From: Azoarcus_F sp036734105 | GTDB lineage: Bacteria > Pseudomonadota > Gammaproteobacteria > Burkholderiales > Rhodocyclaceae | NCBI GenBank assembly: GCA_036734105.1 | Contig: DAIMZH010000008.1 | Location: 1 to 64,000, forward strand | Direction of reading: 5' to 3' | Length of the DNA: 64,000 bases | Part shown: in pieces, positions 35,323 to 43,781 of the stretch | Position numbering within the stretch: position 1 is the stretch's first letter | Layout: every line of letters begins with the position of its first letter | The notes under the pieces: generated by a model | The model's database searches: none | The model's input: the letters and a program-made list of their open reading frames with translations, nothing else | What the model was told of the DNA's origin: nothing | Translations under genes and position numbers: made by a program

Positions 35323-35758
35323 CTGGCGCCTCTCGCAACACCTTTCGGATGATCTCAGTTGAAAAGCCGCGACCCTGCAAAAAGCGGGCTTGTCGCGCCC
35401 ATTCGCGACGGTCGTCGGCCGCACAGCCGAAGCGGGCTTGCCAGATGACCCGGGCTCGATCGACCTCGTTGTCGAGAGGTTCTGCTTCAAGTGCAGCGTC
35501 AACTGTCTCGCTTGACACACCTCGCTGGGCGAGCTCGCGCCGCAGGCGACTTTCGCCAAAGCGTGCAGCCTTGTAGCGTATGTAAGCCTCGGCAAAGCGG
35601 TGGTCCGATAGCAGGCCCAGTTCGTTCAGACGGTCGAGCGCGGCAGCGACATCTTCGTCGGTGCCATGTGGTGCCAGTTTGCGGGCCAGCTCGGCGCGTG
35701 AGTGATCACGCCGGGCAAGCATGCGCATGGCCCGCTCTCTCAGACTGGGTCCTGCCAT
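35309..35758 (-). CDS. recX: Regulatory protein RecX
   Basis: A 149-residue helical protein that binds RecA filaments and limits their extension. The family pattern of three-helix repeats is visible: RAMRMLARRDHSRAELARKL, LNELGLLSDHRFAEAYI and GESRLRRELAQRGVS. It begins 5 bases after the recA stop, in the usual recA-recX order, and overlaps lptB by 14 bases. Confidence 0.93.
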   Translation of the reverse strand: MAGPSLRERAMRMLARRDHSRAELARKLAPHGTDEDVAAALDRLNELGLLSDHRFAEAYIRYKAARFGESRLRRELAQRGVSSETVDAALEAEPLDNEVDRARVIWQARFGCAADDRREWARQARFLQGRGFSTEIIRKVLREAPDESA

Positions 35759-35763
35759 CGGTG

Positions 35764-36810
35764 TCAGGCGTCGCTTGGTGCAGCTTCGGCCGCAGCATCG
35801 GCTGCCAACACTGCCATTTCGGGCAGGCCAACGGTGGCGCGCACCTTGTTCTCGATCTCTCGCGCCAGAGCCGGGTTCTTGCGCAGAAACTCACGCACAT
35901 TGTCCTTGCCCTGACCGATCTTCTCCCCGTTGTAGGCATACCATGAGCCGGATTTGTCGACGATCTTGTGTTGCACGCCGAGGTCGATGATCTCGCCCTC
36001 GCGCGAGATGCCTTCGCCGTACAGGATGTCGAACACAGCCTCTCTGAAAGGTGGGGCCACCTTGTTCTTTACCACCTTGCAGCGGGTTTCGGAGCCCACC
36101 ACCTCGTCGCTTTTCTTGATGGTGCCAATACGGCGGATGTCCAGACGCACAGAGGCATAGAACTTGAGCGCATTGCCGCCGGTGGTTGTTTCGGGGCTGC
36201 CGAACATCACGCCGATCTTCATCCTGATCTGGTTGATGAAGATGACCAGTGTGTTGGTGCGCTTTATGTTGGCGGTGAGCTTGCGCAGCGCCTGACTCAT
36301 CAGGCGTGCCTGCAAACCGGGCAACTGGTCACCCATTTCGCCTTCGATTTCAGCCTTTGGGGTGAGCGCTGCCACCGAGTCAATGACCACGATGTCCACA
36401 CCACCCGAGCGCACCAGCATGTCGGAGATTTCGAGTGCCTGTTCGCCGGTGTCAGGTTGCGAAATCAGCAGGTCTTCAATATTGACCCCGAGCTTTTCGG
36501 CATAGCTGACATCCAGCGCATGTTCGGCATCGATGAATGCCGCCGTGCCGCCGAGTTTTTGCATTTCGGCGATGACCTGCAGGGTGAGCGTGGTTTTGCC
36601 GGACGACTCCGGGCCGTATATTTCAACCACACGACCGCGCGGCAAGCCTCCCAGACCCAGCGCAATGTCGAGGCCCAGAGAGCCGGTCGAGACAGTCTGA
36701 ATGTCGCGTTCGACATTGCCGTCACCCATGCGCATGATTGAACCCTTGCCGAACTGCTTTTCGATTTGCGATAGCGCGGCGGTCAGGGCTTTGGCCTTGT
36801 TTTCATCCAT
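35764..36810 (-). CDS. recA: Recombinase RecA
   Basis: A 348-residue recombinase forming ATP-dependent filaments on single-stranded DNA and triggering LexA cleavage. Walker A GPESSGKTT, ALKFYASVRLDIRRIG and NQIRMKIGVMFG are exact family segments. The ATG at 36810 has AAGGA nine bases upstream; an ATG six codons earlier is an alternative. A CATAAT -10-like sequence lies about 40 bases upstream, but no recognisable LexA box was found. Confidence 0.98.
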   Translation of the reverse strand: MDENKAKALTAALSQIEKQFGKGSIMRMGDGNVERDIQTVSTGSLGLDIALGLGGLPRGRVVEIYGPESSGKTTLTLQVIAEMQKLGGTAAFIDAEHALDVSYAEKLGVNIEDLLISQPDTGEQALEISDMLVRSGGVDIVVIDSVAALTPKAEIEGEMGDQLPGLQARLMSQALRKLTANIKRTNTLVIFINQIRMKIGVMFGSPETTTGGNALKFYASVRLDIRRIGTIKKSDEVVGSETRCKVVKNKVAPPFREAVFDILYGEGISREGEIIDLGVQHKIVDKSGSWYAYNGEKIGQGKDNVREFLRKNPALAREIENKVRATVGLPEMAVLAADAAAEAAPSDA

Positions 36811-36889
36811 GTTGATCTGTCCTTTCAATGCAAGTTCGGATTATGGCACAGAGATTGCATGTGCGCAGTCTGCCGTGGTGCTGGTGGTT

Positions 36890-37381
36890 TTATTTGCTGG
36901 GCAATCGGGAGAGTACGCCTTGCAGGGCGTGTATCACCGTTTGCCGACGGATTGACTGACGATCACCGCTGAAACAGCAGGTTTCGGATTCGGTGACAAG
37001 CCCTCGCAGTGCCCAAGCGAAGCACACCGTGCCGACCGGTTTGCCGGGCACACCTCCACCCGGGCCGGCGATGCCGGTGACCGCGACACTCAGCTCTGCC
37101 AGGCTGCGCCCCAGCGCCCCGTCAGCCATCTCTCTGGCAGTCTGTTCACTTACTGCGCCAAAATCTTGCAGCGTTCCGGCCGTGACGCCCAGCATCTGCT
37201 GCTTGGCGTCGTTGGAATAAGTGACAAAGCCGCGATCAAACCATTCCGAGCTGCCGGCAATGTCGGTGATGGCGTACGCTATGCCGCCGCCAGTGCAGGA
37301 TTCTGCTGTCGCCAGCATCTGCCCGGTCGCGGTGAGCGCCTTGCCAACCGCGCTGGCGAGTTCTTCGAGAGGGTAGCTCAC
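36890..37381 (-). CDS. pncC: Nicotinamide-nucleotide amidohydrolase (CinA C-terminal family)
   Basis: A 163-residue deamidase turning NMN into NaMN in pyridine-nucleotide recycling. The family motifs TAESCTGGGIAYAITDIAGSS, VTYSNDAKQQMLG and VTGIAGPGGG are present. It starts with GTG at 37381, overlapping the pgpA stop (GTGA). The thiL-pgpA-pncC order is common in betaproteobacteria. Confidence 0.94.
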   Translation of the reverse strand: MSYPLEELASAVGKALTATGQMLATAESCTGGGIAYAITDIAGSSEWFDRGFVTYSNDAKQQMLGVTAGTLQDFGAVSEQTAREMADGALGRSLAELSVAVTGIAGPGGGVPGKPVGTVCFAWALRGLVTESETCCFSGDRQSIRRQTVIHALQGVLSRLPSK

Positions 37382-37869
37382 AGTGTTTGGCCAATCAGCA
37401 AATGATTGACGAAGTAGATCACGGCGATGGCAAAGCCAGCGGCGAGAATGTCGTCGAACATGACACCAAACCCGCCCTTCAGGTGCTTGTCAGCCCAGCG
37501 GATAGGGGGTGGCTTGATGATGTCGAACACCCGGAAAACGACAACCGCAAAGGCTTGCCAGGCCAGCCCTGCGGGGGTAAAGAACAGCACCAGCCAGATG
37601 GCCACTATCTCGTCCCAGACTATGGCGCCGTGGTCCGGCACACCCAAGGCTCGACCCGCGCGGTCGCATACGATGACACCCGCGCCAAAGAACGCCGCGA
37701 TGAAAAGCATGAACAAGGCATCGGAAACCGGCGTGCTGATGAGCGGATACAAGGCCCAGCCAAGCAGCGTGCCTGCGGTTCCTGGTGCACGGGGCGACAG
37801 ACCGGAGCCAAAACCGAGGGCGATGAAGTGCGCTGGATGGGCGAGCAGGAATGAGAGATTTGGTTTCAT
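37378..37869 (-). CDS. pgpA: Phosphatidylglycerophosphatase A
   Basis: A 163-residue inner-membrane enzyme removing phosphate from phosphatidylglycerol phosphate. Typical segments: GFGSGLSPRAPGTAGTLLGW, VWDEIVAIWLVL and FRVFDIIKPPPIRWADKHLKGG, with FDDILAAGFA. Four hydrophobic stretches fit membrane helices. The start overlaps the thiL stop (ATGA). Confidence 0.95.
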   Translation of the reverse strand: MKPNLSFLLAHPAHFIALGFGSGLSPRAPGTAGTLLGWALYPLISTPVSDALFMLFIAAFFGAGVIVCDRAGRALGVPDHGAIVWDEIVAIWLVLFFTPAGLAWQAFAVVVFRVFDIIKPPPIRWADKHLKGGFGVMFDDILAAGFAIAVIYFVNHLLIGQTL

Positions 37870-38828
37870 GACTGAAAATGATCATACCCCAGTGCGACAG
37901 GAAGTGCGCGCTCGCAACCGGCTTCCAGAAGGCGCAGTTGGCCGCGTGCGGGGGTGATGCGGCCGATCCGCGTAAAAGGCAGGGACAGTCGTTGCGACAG
38001 CTCGCACACTGTGTTGCGCTCAAGGCGCGGCGCGGTGAACAGCAGCTCATAGTCGTCACCACCGGTGAGCAGAACCTGGAGCGCGCTGTTTGAAGGGGTT
38101 CCTGTTGCCAGCACGGGTGCAAGCGGCAGCATCTCCAGCGTCAGCTCGGCACCGCAGGCTGAGCGTTCGAGAATATGGGTAAGGTCGCCAAGCAGTCCAT
38201 CGGAGATGTCCAGCATGGCAGTCGCCAGGCCGCGCAGGGCGAGGCCGGCTTCTACCCGGGGTTGTGGACGCTGCAGGGCGGCAAGCGCGCGCGCGATGGC
38301 GTCCGGATGTTGCAGCCGTTGGCCAAGCAGGTGGGCCAACCCGAGTGCCGCCATGCCCGGTGTGCCGGTCACCCAGATATCGTCGTCGGCGCGGGCACCG
38401 TCACGTCGCACTGCCTGTCCGGCGGGAACTTCGCCAATCATCGTCACCGACAGCGTGAGTGGCCCGCGCGTGGTGTCGCCACCTGCCAGGTCAATGCCAA
38501 AGCGTTGGGCGCAGTCACCAAAACCTTTGGCCAGCCGCGCAATCCACGACTCATCCGCAGCAGGCAGCGCGATGGCCAGAAAGGCCCAGCGTGGCTCGGC
38601 ACCCATGGCAGCTATGTCAGATACATTCACCGCGAGGGTTTTCCAGCCAAGGTCGGTCGGGTCGGTGTCGGCAAAAAAGTGGGTTCCTGAAACCAGCATA
38701 TCGGTTGTCACGACCAACTCCATGCCCGCCCTGGGGGCGAGCAAAGCCGCATCGTCGCCCACGCCGAGTCTGGTGTGGCGGGTAGGCAGCATGAAGTGGC
38801 GGCGGATGAGATCGAACTCGGTGGGCAT
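37866..38828 (-). CDS. thiL: Thiamine-monophosphate kinase
   Basis: A 320-residue kinase making thiamine diphosphate from thiamine monophosphate. GVGDDAALL, VNVSDIAAMGAEPRWAFLA, GGDTTRG and LDISDGLLGDL are the metal- and ATP-binding segments; TGGDDYELLFT is the other Asp motif. The ATG at 38828 fits the family N-terminus (MPTEFDLIRRHF). No TPP riboswitch was recognised upstream. Confidence 0.95.
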   Translation of the reverse strand: MPTEFDLIRRHFMLPTRHTRLGVGDDAALLAPRAGMELVVTTDMLVSGTHFFADTDPTDLGWKTLAVNVSDIAAMGAEPRWAFLAIALPAADESWIARLAKGFGDCAQRFGIDLAGGDTTRGPLTLSVTMIGEVPAGQAVRRDGARADDDIWVTGTPGMAALGLAHLLGQRLQHPDAIARALAALQRPQPRVEAGLALRGLATAMLDISDGLLGDLTHILERSACGAELTLEMLPLAPVLATGTPSNSALQVLLTGGDDYELLFTAPRLERNTVCELSQRLSLPFTRIGRITPARGQLRLLEAGCERALPVALGYDHFQS

Positions 38829-38981
38829 GCGGGCGGGCGTCAGATGAGCTGTCCCGAGCTTAACGCGGACAGCAGGGCGGTGCAATTCCAGGTGTGGTGA
38901 GCGTCTTTCTGAAGCCGATTCCATTCTGAAACCTGACCCTGAGGCGCTATTGCGAGTAAGTGCCCGTAAGGCCGTAATGTT

Positions 38982-39005
38982 TTCTAGCAATAACATTTGC
39001 TAGAA
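38982..39005 (+). promoter_or_regulatory. Perfect inverted repeat overlapping an extended -10 before the NAGGN operon
   Basis: TTCTAGCAA-taacat-TTGCTAGAA, 9-base arms with a 6-base spacer, 30 bases before the amidotransferase ATG. The right arm contains TGCTAGAAT (38998-39006), an extended -10 of the TGnTAnAAT type with no matching -35 at the usual distance. An operator for an osmotic-stress regulator, or a RpoS-type promoter, would fit. Only the sequence is observed. Confidence 0.55.
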
Positions 39006-39034
39006 TGTAATAACGAAGTCATGAGGACAAGCTT

Positions 39035-40816
39035 ATGTGCGGAATCGCAGGCGAGTTGCGCTTTGACGGCAGGGAGCCAGATCTGACAGCGGTGGTGAGG
39101 ATGAATGCCAGACAGCGTGCGCGTGGCCCCGACGGCTGTGGTGTGTTTTCGCAGGCTGGGCGTGTTTTTGGGCATCGACGCCTCAAGATCATGGACTTGT
39201 CGGAGTCGGCGCAGCAGCCGATGTTCGATCCGGCGCTCGGGCTCGGCATTGTTTTTAATGGCGCGGTGTATAACCACCCCGAGCTGAGAAGAGAACTGGA
39301 AGGCCTGGGCTATGTGTTTTATTCGCATGGAGACACCGAGGTCTTGCTCAAGGCTTATCACGCCTGGGGGGAAGACTTTGTGTCGCGGCTCAATGGCATG
39401 TTTGCCTTTGCCATCTGGGAGCGTGACAGTGGTCGCTTGTTGCTCGGACGCGACCGCCTTGGCATAAAGCCCTTGTATTACGCACAGCTTGATGGTGGCT
39501 TTCGCTTCGCGTCCACGCTGCCAGCCTTGCTTGAGGCGGGTGGTGTTGATACCGCCATTGACCCGCAAGCCCTGAATTTTTATCTTTCTTTTCATGCTGT
39601 TGTGCCAGCGCCCATGACTATTTGCAAAGGTGCGCGCAAGCTCGCCCCGGGAACGCTGATGCGCATTGAGGCGGACGGGCGTCGCAGTGAGCGCTGCTTC
39701 TGGCAGTTGGAATATTCACACAGCGCGGTGGACGAGGGCCGCAGCTTTGAGGAATGGACCGAAGTGCTGCTGGACGCACTACGTGCGGCGGTCAAGCGTC
39801 GGCTTGTCGCGGATGTGCCCGTTGGCGCCTTGTTGTCGGGTGGTGTCGACTCCAGCCTTATCGTTGGCTTGATGGTCGAAGCCGGTGCCACTGACCTGAG
39901 AACCTATAACGTCGGCTTTGAGGATGTGGGTGGCGAGAAGGGGAACGAGTTTGAGTATGCCGATATCGTGGCGCAACGTTTCTGCACCATTCACGAGCGG
40001 ATATTTGTACCTGAATCCGATTTGCTGGCGCGCTTGCCCGAGGCGGTGGAGGCGATGAGCGAGCCAATGGTGAGCCATGACTGCATCGGTTTCTATCTGC
40101 TGTCCGAGGCGGTTTCGCGCCACAGCAAGGTGGTTCAAAGCGGTCAGGGCGCCGACGAAGTGTTCGGTGGATACCACTGGTATCCAAAAGTGGATGGAAG
40201 CCAGCGGCCGGTCGATGCTTATCTGGCCGCCTTTCGCGACCGCGACTTCACTGAATACAAGCGCGTGGTGTCGCCTGACTATCTGGTGGGGGATGAGTCT
40301 GCCGCGTTTGTGGCCGAACGCTTCAACGCAGCCGGTGCGAGGCATCCCGTAGACAAGGCTCTGCGGCTCGATACCACGGTGATGCTGGTCGACGACCCGG
40401 TCAAGCGGGTGGACAACATGACCATGGCTTTTGGACTTGAGGCGCGGGTGCCGTTTCTAGATCACGAGCTGGTTGAGTTGGCTGCCAGAATTCCGTTTCG
40501 GCACAAGCTGGCTCAGGGTGGAAAAGGGGTTCTCAAGGAGGCCGCGCGCAAGGTGGTTCCATCCGCGGTGATTGATCGGCCCAAAGGCTACTTTCCGGTT
40601 CCGGCCCTCAAGTATCTTCAGGGGTCGGTACTTGAGTGCGTGCGTGATGCGCTCAGCAGTCAGGCTGCGCGCGAGCGTGGGCTGTTCCGTCGTAACTACG
40701 TGGACAGCCTGCTGTCGGATCCCGGTGCGCATATCACGCCCTTGCGAGGCTCCAAGCTTTGGCAGCTTGGTCTGCTTGAATGGTGGTTGCAGCGTCACAC
40801 AGGCAGAGCCGGGTGA
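39035..40816 (+). CDS. N-acetylglutaminylglutamine amidotransferase (asparagine synthase family)
   Basis: A 593-residue glutamine-dependent enzyme that amidates the dipeptide N-acetylglutaminylglutamine to the osmolyte NAGGN. Cys2 (MCGIAGELR) is the class II glutaminase nucleophile, and the synthetase half has LLSGGVDSSLIVGLM and the QGADEVFGGYHWYPK segment. GAGGA lies seven bases before the ATG. Identity among asparagine synthase paralogues rests on the next two genes, which match the known NAGGN cluster of Sinorhizobium and Pseudomonas. It is first in a three-gene operon. Confidence 0.92.
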   Translation: MCGIAGELRFDGREPDLTAVVRMNARQRARGPDGCGVFSQAGRVFGHRRLKIMDLSESAQQPMFDPALGLGIVFNGAVYNHPELRRELEGLGYVFYSHGDTEVLLKAYHAWGEDFVSRLNGMFAFAIWERDSGRLLLGRDRLGIKPLYYAQLDGGFRFASTLPALLEAGGVDTAIDPQALNFYLSFHAVVPAPMTICKGARKLAPGTLMRIEADGRRSERCFWQLEYSHSAVDEGRSFEEWTEVLLDALRAAVKRRLVADVPVGALLSGGVDSSLIVGLMVEAGATDLRTYNVGFEDVGGEKGNEFEYADIVAQRFCTIHERIFVPESDLLARLPEAVEAMSEPMVSHDCIGFYLLSEAVSRHSKVVQSGQGADEVFGGYHWYPKVDGSQRPVDAYLAAFRDRDFTEYKRVVSPDYLVGDESAAFVAERFNAAGARHPVDKALRLDTTVMLVDDPVKRVDNMTMAFGLEARVPFLDHELVELAARIPFRHKLAQGGKGVLKEAARKVVPSAVIDRPKGYFPVPALKYLQGSVLECVRDALSSQAARERGLFRRNYVDSLLSDPGAHITPLRGSKLWQLGLLEWWLQRHTGRAG

Positions 40817-40838
40817 ATGCCCTGCCGGGAGCGAGACA

Positions 40839-42572
40839 ATGAGAAAGCATGTGGAGATGGCGTTCAGAGCTGGTCGAAAGCCGCTGCACCTTCAGCCCGG
40901 GCAGCCGGAAATGCGCGCAATGCCGGACAGCGTGGTCATAGAGTGCGGCTGGGGGCGCTGGCTTCCGGCGCCAACCTGGCGAGATCCGCGAGCGCTTGCT
41001 ACCGAATTGTTGCAGGAGCGGCCAGGGCAGCGGGACATCGCGTTCTATGTCGAGAAGCCGCAGGTGGTGGTAGCCCAGGCGCCGCAACAGCTTTTTCTCG
41101 ATCCTTCGGATACTTTCCGGCTTGACCTGTCTGCCTATCGCACTGCCAGCGCAGGCCGACGTGGATTTTCAGTGCGAAGACTGCGCACGCGGGCCGATAT
41201 CGCAGCCATCAATGCCTTGTATCGTGCGCGCAATATGGTGGCGGTTGATGCACAGCAAGTCTGGAGCGACAGGGCAAATCGAGGCAAGACCTATGTGCTG
41301 GCCGAAGACAGGTTGAGCGGCGAAGTTGTCGGCGTGGCCATGGGACTGGACCATGTCGAGGCCTTTGGCGACCCACATCACGGCAGCAGTTTGTGGGCCT
41401 TGGCGGTGTCGCCACAGGCAACCCATCCCGGCATCGGTCAGGCCCTGGTTCGTCATCTGGCTGAACACTATCAGGTGCGTGGCCGGGCGTGGATGGATGT
41501 ATCGGTGTTGCACGACAACGAACAAGCTATCGCCTTGTACGAAAAGCTGGGCTTTCAGCGTGTTCCTGTGTTTGCCGTCAAGCGCCGCAACGCGATAAAC
41601 GAGCCTTTGTTTCTGGAGCCGGTCCAGGGGCTGGAGGCGTTGAATCCATACGCCCGCCTGCTGACCGAGGAGGCGCGCCTGCGTGGTATTTTCGTTGAAG
41701 TGCTGGATGCCGAAGGTGGCTACTTTCGCCTGACCTTGGGCGGGCGCAGCATTGTTTGTCGTGAATCCCTGACTGAACTGACCAGCGCCATTGCCATGAG
41801 CCGTTGTCAGGACAAGAGGGTGACGCTGCGCTTGCTGGCACAGGCGGGTTTGAAAGTGCCTTTGCAGGCAGAGGCTGATTCGCCCGAATTGGTTCAGTCA
41901 TTTCTTGATCGCGTTGGTGCGGTGGTGGTCAAACCGGTCGAGGGCGAGCAGGGCCAAGGCATCAGCGTCAATCTGACCAAGGTCGACGAGGTTTTGGCTG
42001 CGATAGCGCGAGCGCGAGGTTTCTGCGACCGTGTCATTCTCGAAGAGTACTGTGCTGGCGATGATCTGCGAATCGTGGTGATCGGCTATAAAGTGGTGGC
42101 AGCAGCAGTGCGCCGACCGCCTTTCATCGTAGGCGACGGAAAGTCGACTGTTTCTGAATTGATCAGTAAGCAGAGCCGTCGGCGCGAGGCGGCAACAGGC
42201 GGTGAGTCGCGGATTCCGGTGGACGACGAGGCGCTCAGGTGTCTTGCTGAGCAAGGCTTCACACTGAACCACATACCGGCAGCAGAAACCCGAATCCGGG
42301 TCCGCAACACAGCAAACCTGCATACTGGCGGCACCATTCATGATGTGACTGAGCAGCTTCATCCGGTGCTCAGGCAAGCGGCAGAACGCGCGGCAGTGCT
42401 GCTGGATATCCCGGTCACCGGTCTCGATTTTCTGGTGGCTGCAGTGGATGGGCCGGATTACGTGATCATTGAGGCAAACGAGCGTCCCGGGCTGGCCAAC
42501 CACGAGCCGCAGCCAACCGCGCAACGCTTCATCGATCTGCTGTTTCCAAACACGGCGCACAGCAAGAAATAA
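40839..42572 (+). CDS. N-acetylglutaminylglutamine synthetase (GNAT + ATP-grasp)
   Basis: A 577-residue two-domain enzyme. The N-terminal half is a GNAT acetyltransferase (WALAVSPQATHPGIGQALVRHL, DVSVLHDNEQAIALYEKLGF); the C-terminal half is an ATP-grasp ligase (VVVKPVEGEQGQGISVNL, VILEEYCAGDDLRIVVIG, VIIEANERPGLANHE) like cyanophycin synthetase. It would acetylate glutamine and join two glutamines. The ATG at 40839 has GGGAG seven bases upstream and lies 22 bases after the amidotransferase stop. Longer frames reach back into that gene. Confidence 0.92.
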   Translation: MRKHVEMAFRAGRKPLHLQPGQPEMRAMPDSVVIECGWGRWLPAPTWRDPRALATELLQERPGQRDIAFYVEKPQVVVAQAPQQLFLDPSDTFRLDLSAYRTASAGRRGFSVRRLRTRADIAAINALYRARNMVAVDAQQVWSDRANRGKTYVLAEDRLSGEVVGVAMGLDHVEAFGDPHHGSSLWALAVSPQATHPGIGQALVRHLAEHYQVRGRAWMDVSVLHDNEQAIALYEKLGFQRVPVFAVKRRNAINEPLFLEPVQGLEALNPYARLLTEEARLRGIFVEVLDAEGGYFRLTLGGRSIVCRESLTELTSAIAMSRCQDKRVTLRLLAQAGLKVPLQAEADSPELVQSFLDRVGAVVVKPVEGEQGQGISVNLTKVDEVLAAIARARGFCDRVILEEYCAGDDLRIVVIGYKVVAAAVRRPPFIVGDGKSTVSELISKQSRRREAATGGESRIPVDDEALRCLAEQGFTLNHIPAAETRIRVRNTANLHTGGTIHDVTEQLHPVLRQAAERAAVLLDIPVTGLDFLVAAVDGPDYVIIEANERPGLANHEPQPTAQRFIDLLFPNTAHSKK

Positions 42573-42582
42573 GGACAGCAAC

Positions 42583-43770
42583 ATGACCCACGCCATTTTT
42601 CCCCCTATTGATTATGCGTATCTCGAAGAAACCCTGCTTCAGTTGCTGGCGATTCCCAGCCCGGTGGGCTTGACCGATGCGACTGTACGCTATACCGCAC
42701 ACCGCTTCGAAGCGCTTGGCATCCCCTACGAAATTACCCGCCGCGGTGCCATTCGCGCCACCCTGCGAGGGCGTCAGGCCAAACCGGCACGTGCTATCGT
42801 GGCGCATCTGGACACGCTGGGTGCGATGGTGCGTGAGCTCAAATCAAACGGACGCATTGCCATTGCACCGATCGGGCATTGGTCGGCACGCTTTGCCGAA
42901 GGCATGCGGCTGACCATCTTTACCGACGATGGGCATTTCCGGGGCACCTGCCTGCCGCTGAAAACCTCTGGTCATGCCTTTGGCGGTGAGATCGACACCC
43001 AGCCGGTTGGCTGGGATCACGTCGAAGTCAGGGTGGATGCATGTTTGAACAGTCGGGCTGATCTCGACGCAGCCGGCATCAACGTAGGCGACTGGATCGC
43101 CTTCGACCCGCAGCCAGAGATTCAGCCCAATGGCTATGTCAATTCGCTGTACCTTGATGACAAAGCTGCCGTGGCAGCGCTGCTCACTGCCTGCAAGGCG
43201 GTACGTGATCACAAGCTGCCGTTGCCGGTGGATGCGCACCCCCTGCTGACGATCACCGAGGAGGTTGGCTCCGGCTCGTCGGCAGCCTTGCATGGTGACA
43301 TCGCCGAAATGGTCAGTCTGGACATTTCTATTGCTGCGCCTGGGCAGAACACCTCCGAGCACGCTACTACGATCTGCATGCAGGACATGTCCGGGCCTTT
43401 TGACTATCATCTGTCACACAAGCTCATCAACCTGGCCAAGGAACACGGCATTGCGCACAGGCGGGATGTGTTCAAGTACTACCGCTCGGATTCAGCCGCT
43501 GCGGTTGAGGCCGGAAACGACATCCGCACCGCCCTGATTGGTTTTGGGGCGGACGCATCGCATGGCCGGGAGCGGACACACCGTGACGCTCTCGAAGCGC
43601 TCACGCAGTTGGTGGTCGCCTACATGATGAGTGAACCAGTCGCTGCACGCGATTGTGCATCGATGGGATCGCTCAAGGGCTTCACCGAGCAACTGCGCCC
43701 AGAGGACATGGCCTTGCCGAGCTCACCCCTGCCTGAGCCCGGTTTGTTCTATCCGCCCGACGACTTGTAA
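42583..43770 (+). CDS. NAGGN-system M42-family metallopeptidase
   Basis: A 395-residue M42/M20-like aminopeptidase. Metal ligands are visible: AHLDTLGAMV (His, Asp), LDDKAAVAALL (Asp), TITEEVGSGSS (Glu-Glu), MVSLDISIAAPG (Asp) and GADASHGRERTH (His). It starts 10 bases after the synthetase with AAGGA seven bases upstream. M42 peptidases accompany NAGGN genes in other bacteria. A role in breaking down the osmolyte or supplying precursors is inferred, not shown. Confidence 0.9.
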   Translation: MTHAIFPPIDYAYLEETLLQLLAIPSPVGLTDATVRYTAHRFEALGIPYEITRRGAIRATLRGRQAKPARAIVAHLDTLGAMVRELKSNGRIAIAPIGHWSARFAEGMRLTIFTDDGHFRGTCLPLKTSGHAFGGEIDTQPVGWDHVEVRVDACLNSRADLDAAGINVGDWIAFDPQPEIQPNGYVNSLYLDDKAAVAALLTACKAVRDHKLPLPVDAHPLLTITEEVGSGSSAALHGDIAEMVSLDISIAAPGQNTSEHATTICMQDMSGPFDYHLSHKLINLAKEHGIAHRRDVFKYYRSDSAAAVEAGNDIRTALIGFGADASHGRERTHRDALEALTQLVVAYMMSEPVAARDCASMGSLKGFTEQLRPEDMALPSSPLPEPGLFYPPDDL

Positions 43771-43781
43771 TGGTCGATGAA

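Noticed and set aside
36811..36889. LexA box upstream of recA
   Set aside because: No CTGT-N8-ACAG or close variant was found; single half-sites (CTGT, ACAG) are not paired.
38829..39034. TPP riboswitch before thiL
   Set aside because: No THI-box core (CUGAGA or the matching ACCUGA partner) was recognised.
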